From positions 1 to 36,098 of the forward strand of contig JAOKCF010000016.1 in NCBI GenBank assembly GCA_028245195.1: DNA of 36,098 nucleotides. The letters run 5' to 3'. The notes under the pieces are model-generated. The model ran no database searches. It was not told the DNA's origin and was given only the letters and a program-made list of their open reading frames with translations. This DNA comes from Vicingaceae bacterium (GTDB lineage: Bacteria > Bacteroidota > Bacteroidia > Flavobacteriales_E > Vicingaceae). The position numbers were made by a program, and so were the translations under genes. This document shows, one piece after another, positions 33,568 through 36,098 of this stretch; position 1 is the stretch's first letter; the number at the start of each line of letters is the position of its first letter.

Positions 33568-33975
33568 ATGGCCGTATTTAAGTAACTTAAAAAAACAAAT
33601 ATTACACAAACTAACAATTGTCCATTCTGTAATAAGTCTGATTCCATTTTAGAGAATGAATATTGGATATGTATTTACGATAACTACCCAGTATCTAATG
33701 GTCATACTTTGATTATTGCCAAACGACATTTTAACGACTACTTCCGATCAACAGAATTAGAACGAAGTTCCTTTGATAAAATCCTTTTTGAAGTAAAGGA
33801 ACATCTGGATGAGAAATATTCACCTGATGGATACAATGTGGGATTTAACGTTAATGAAGAAGGTGGTCAATCCATTTTTCATTGTCACATCCATGTAATT
33901 CCAAGATACAGAGGTGATGTTGAAAATCCCAGGGGTGGAGTCAGAGGTGTAATACCATCAAAACAGAACTACTAA
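33568..33975 (+). pseudogene. HIT-family nucleotide hydrolase with an in-frame stop after codon 5
   Basis: From the ATG at 33,568 the frame reads MAVFK, TAA, then without interruption LKKTNITQTNNCPFCNKSDS to the end. It is a complete HIT protein: CPFC zinc-type pair, NYPVSNGHTLIIAKRHFNDY, and the histidine triad HCHIHVIPRY followed by RGDVENPRGGVRGVIPSK. HIT proteins hydrolyse dinucleotide polyphosphates or nucleotide adducts. No ATG lies between the stop and the CPFC motif, so expression needs readthrough, a rare start (ATT at 33,601), or is lost; the ATG-independent frame starting at 33,709 would drop the N-terminal third. Its stop lies in repeat copy 7. Confidence 0.7.
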
Positions 33976-34050
33976 TGGAAAAATATATAGAAGAAATAAT
34001 TTCCTATTTCAAGGGATGTTGTGTGGCATAGATATAGCCCCGTATCTCAG
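33961..34050 (+). repeat. island long repeat, copy 7 (diverged)
   Basis: AAACAGAACTA, then a diverged stretch, then GAAATAATTTCCTATTTCAA, GGGATGTTGTGTGGCATAGA, TATAGCCCCGTATCTCAGG. It starts within the last codons of the HIT gene and ends 8 bp before the stop of the converging ADP-ribosylglycohydrolase gene. The small hairpin is kept as GAAAT/ATTTC. Confidence 0.75.
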
Positions 34051-34057
34051 GATATAC

Positions 34058-35017
34058 CTATTGATTCGATGTCATTAGGTGTTCAAGTTTTTCTAAGTAA
34101 ATAGCAGTTTTTTTCTCTAAAATATCTTTACCTAACAGGCCGTCTATCCATTGGCTAGGGATGCTTTTGTAACCAAACTTAGCTCCTAAGAGGCTGCCTA
34201 CAATACAGCCGTTAGTGTCAGCATCACCACCCTCTAAAATAATTTTCAAAAGAGACTCTCTAAAGTTGTTTGAATTATAATATGACCAAATGCCTGCATT
34301 TAATGCTTTCAAAGTATAGCCTAAGCTATCACTTTCATCAAGTCTCAAATTTTCAATTTTATCATTCGGAGATATAGTATATTCCTTTATCCTTTTGTCG
34401 TAGCCGTCCAAAGAAATATTTAATTCATCCCAGGAGATAGGCTGAAAATTGAGTTCAGCAGCTATTAAACTAGAAACGATTGCACAGCTATCTTTGCATC
34501 GTGGGTCATAATGAGTGAGTTCACAGATACTAATCGAATTGCGAATTACTTCGTCTGTATCCCAAAACTTATAAGTTCCTATAATGCTATTCCTCATTAG
34601 ACCGCCATTGGCTGCAATTGATTTCTTTTTAATTTTCCAAATTAATTTAGCCCCCTTTTTAGGTTGCTTCTCATACTGTGGCAAGGTTAAAACCTTATAA
34701 GTTGTCTGACCAATTCCCATTCCATTAGAATCAAGCCAATGCTTGAATCTTTTTGCTATGTCTAATTCATCAATAGTTTGATTTTCTATGAGGCTATCTA
34801 ACACACAAAGGAATTGATCGGTATCATCAGTCCAAGAACCAATTGCCCATCTTTTTCTGTGTTTGTCTCGAACCATTTGGTCATAATAGTCATATCCATC
34901 AGGGTATAATTCTGCAACCTGTTTTTTAGTTAGAAACTCTGTCCCTAGACCTAAGGCATCTCCAATAGCCTGCCCAAAGATTATCCCCTTTATTTTATCC
35001 TTAATATCCTCGTTCAT
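34058..35017 (-). CDS. ADP-ribosylglycohydrolase (DraG/ARH family)
   Basis: 319 residues. Metal-binding motifs of the family are all present: GIIFGQAIGDALGLGTEF at the N terminus, SWTDDTDQFLC near residue 62, and GGDADTNGCIVGSLLGAKFG near 273. These residues hold two Mg ions and remove ADP-ribose from proteins or nucleic acids. It follows the 262-residue gene by 13 bp on the same strand, so the pair is an operon. No ADP-ribosyltransferase is recognisable in the window. The partner could be a substrate, target or regulator. Confidence 0.9.
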   Translation of the reverse strand: MNEDIKDKIKGIIFGQAIGDALGLGTEFLTKKQVAELYPDGYDYYDQMVRDKHRKRWAIGSWTDDTDQFLCVLDSLIENQTIDELDIAKRFKHWLDSNGMGIGQTTYKVLTLPQYEKQPKKGAKLIWKIKKKSIAANGGLMRNSIIGTYKFWDTDEVIRNSISICELTHYDPRCKDSCAIVSSLIAAELNFQPISWDELNISLDGYDKRIKEYTISPNDKIENLRLDESDSLGYTLKALNAGIWSYYNSNNFRESLLKIILEGGDADTNGCIVGSLLGAKFGYKSIPSQWIDGLLGKDILEKKTAIYLEKLEHLMTSNQ

Positions 35018-35030
35018 ACTTGTGTTTGAA

Positions 35031-35819
35031 TCAACTGAAATAATGGACTACAATAAAAATTATTATCACTAAAAAGCAAAAACAATAAATAATAAAATTA
35101 ATGTGATTGTTTCGTGTCTGCACATCCAGATGACCCTCATTTTTAGTGGTTTTATCATCGAGAACTTTTATTTCTTTGGCATACTGATTTAACTTGTAAT
35201 TGTTTCTGTGATTGTTAACATATGATTGATTTAATCCTCCTGCTGTCCACCTTGAATTAGTTTCTTCAATCACAGTATCTTCATTTTTAGTGGTTTGAAC
35301 ATCATTCATTTCGCCCCACCAGCGATTCCACTTACCATATTTAAAAATTAAGTCGAGACTTTCTTCGCCATTTGTTACTAATAAAAAATCATTTTCTTGC
35401 GGAGTGTACTCGAAATCAAAGCAATTCCTAGAGTTAATTTCTTCACATACATCATCAAATAGTGATTTTTGGACTTTGGAATCAAAGGAAGTAATCCTCG
35501 GTATAGATTCTTCCTCTGTATAATCAGGCTCCTCAATTGTCCCTATAATCGCTGTGTGCTCTTTGAGGCTATTGTAAAAATCAACTTCAGCTTCTGCTTG
35601 TTCTTCTTCAGCCTGTGAATCATAATATTTAATTAATCTCCTTATTCTTGCAGCTGATTCAAGAGGGTTATTAAACATTTCTGCATACTCCGCCTCAAAT
35701 CTAGGTGTTAATTTTCTTGTAGTTTTAAACAAGGCCCATTTATACTTATCACTAGGCAAAGGGTTGTCAATTTTATCTAGACAGGAACAAAAGATTATTT
35801 TATCGGGGTTTTTGCACAT
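35031..35819 (-). CDS. hypothetical protein with C-terminal membrane anchor, operon partner of the ADP-ribosylglycohydrolase
   Basis: 262 residues, first gene of a two-gene operon. The N-terminal 180 residues are soluble with a Glu/Ala-rich helix (DSQAEEEQAEAEVDFYNSLK) and a WNRWWGE aromatic patch. A polar repeat-containing linker (VQTTKNED and DDKTTKNEG) follows, and the protein ends in one hydrophobic helix (INFIIYCFCFLVIIIFIVVH), giving a tail-anchored topology. No toxin, nuclease or transferase motif is visible. I do not recognise the family. Confidence 0.6.
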   Translation of the reverse strand: MCKNPDKIIFCSCLDKIDNPLPSDKYKWALFKTTRKLTPRFEAEYAEMFNNPLESAARIRRLIKYYDSQAEEEQAEAEVDFYNSLKEHTAIIGTIEEPDYTEEESIPRITSFDSKVQKSLFDDVCEEINSRNCFDFEYTPQENDFLLVTNGEESLDLIFKYGKWNRWWGEMNDVQTTKNEDTVIEETNSRWTAGGLNQSYVNNHRNNYKLNQYAKEIKVLDDKTTKNEGHLDVQTRNNHINFIIYCFCFLVIIIFIVVHYFS

Positions 35820-35907
35820 AGTTTTTCTTAAAGGAGTACATAATGTTGATTTAAAAATTGACCTGTGTTTTCTTTACTACAATTAAGGTAATGTATTTTT
35901 TCATAAA

Positions 35908-36098
35908 TCTAAATTAACGCTTTTCACAATAAGTAAAATCTTAGCGAGACTCTCAAAAAAACCCAAAATCTTTCAGCCGCACAAAAAGAACTAACCAAGG
36001 GTGGGGTTAACAGGAATGGTTTCCTATTTTAAGGGGTGTTGTATAGCACAGTTATAACCCCGTATTAGAGACTGTATAACGATGTATAGTCCTTATTT
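35908..36098 (+). repeat. island long repeat, copy 8 (full length, reaches window edge)
   Basis: TCTAAATTAACGCTTTTCAC, TAGCGAGACTCTC, TTTCAGCCGCAC, AAAAAGAACTAACCAAGGGT, GGGGTTAACAGGAATGG, TTTCCTATTTTAAGGGGTGT, TGTATAGCACAG, TTATAACCCCGTATTAGAG. It is the longest copy because it includes the left part shared only with copy 1. Another gene block may follow outside the window. Confidence 0.85.

Noticed and set aside
26067..33975. Stop-codon recoding (TAA read as sense) to explain in-frame stops
   Set aside because: TAA ends dnaE, E1, E2, paaZ and other core genes normally, so a changed code is not credible.
25147..36098. CRISPR array reading of the repeated sequence
   Set aside because: The units are about 180 bp, diverged and separated by 0.1 to 3.5 kb of genes; there is no regular spacer length and no cas gene.
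25147..36098. Classical integron with IntI and attC sites
   Set aside because: The integrase lacks the IntI-specific insert and is transcribed towards the array; the repeats do not show RYYYAAC/GTTRRRY simple-site ends, and genes lie on both strands. Only an analogy is proposed.

Overview
The window is Bacteroidota DNA, probably from the Flavobacteriales. The signs are promoter -7 elements of the TAnnTTTG type instead of sigma70 boxes, few Shine-Dalgarno sequences, a Bacteroidota-type tyrosine integrase, a stray type IX secretion (T9SS) sorting tail, a four-helix-bundle (23S IVP) gene, a fused E1 alpha/beta 2-oxoacid dehydrogenase and AT-rich spacers. No rRNA, complete tRNA or CRISPR array was seen.

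Bases 1-22,950 are ordinary chromosome. A forward operon encodes the end of a peptidoglycan amidase, an MCE/MlaD lipid-transport protein, two iron-sulfur proteins of the heterodisulfide-reductase type and a HAD phosphatase. Next is part of a phenylacetate catabolic cluster: a PaaI-like thioesterase, a PaaJ/PcaF-like thiolase, PaaZ with an extra C-terminal domain, a crotonase and PaaY. The PaaZ-crotonase gap holds a four-helix-bundle gene bracketed by 19-bp inverted repeats and preceded by a 42-bp perfect palindrome. An Lrp/AsnC regulator then faces a two-gene branched-chain 2-oxoacid dehydrogenase operon (E2, fused E1). After a small membrane protein/HTH pair and a CIA30-like protein come dnaE, trxA, a DUF58 gene and an RluA-type pseudouridine synthase whose only plausible full-length start is non-AUG.

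Bases 23,000-36,098 are an accessory island starting with a tyrosine recombinase. Unrelated genes lie on both strands: two HAD/TPR-type proteins, a DUF262 nuclease-like protein, an HNH nuclease, a decayed DISARM drmB, a HIT protein, an ADP-ribosylglycohydrolase with a partner, and several unknowns. They are separated by at least eight full or partial copies of one structured repeat of about 180 bp, all in the same orientation, and none was found left of the integrase. Several copies begin or end within a few bases of a gene's stop codon, so the region reads like a cassette array or a stack of successive integrations.

At least five genes here carry single-base frameshifts or in-frame stops, and a second integrase survives only as its last 40 or so codons. 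The island is therefore old and partly decaying. The repeat-and-gene array is the best candidate for an undescribed system, but its link to the integrase is inferred from position only.
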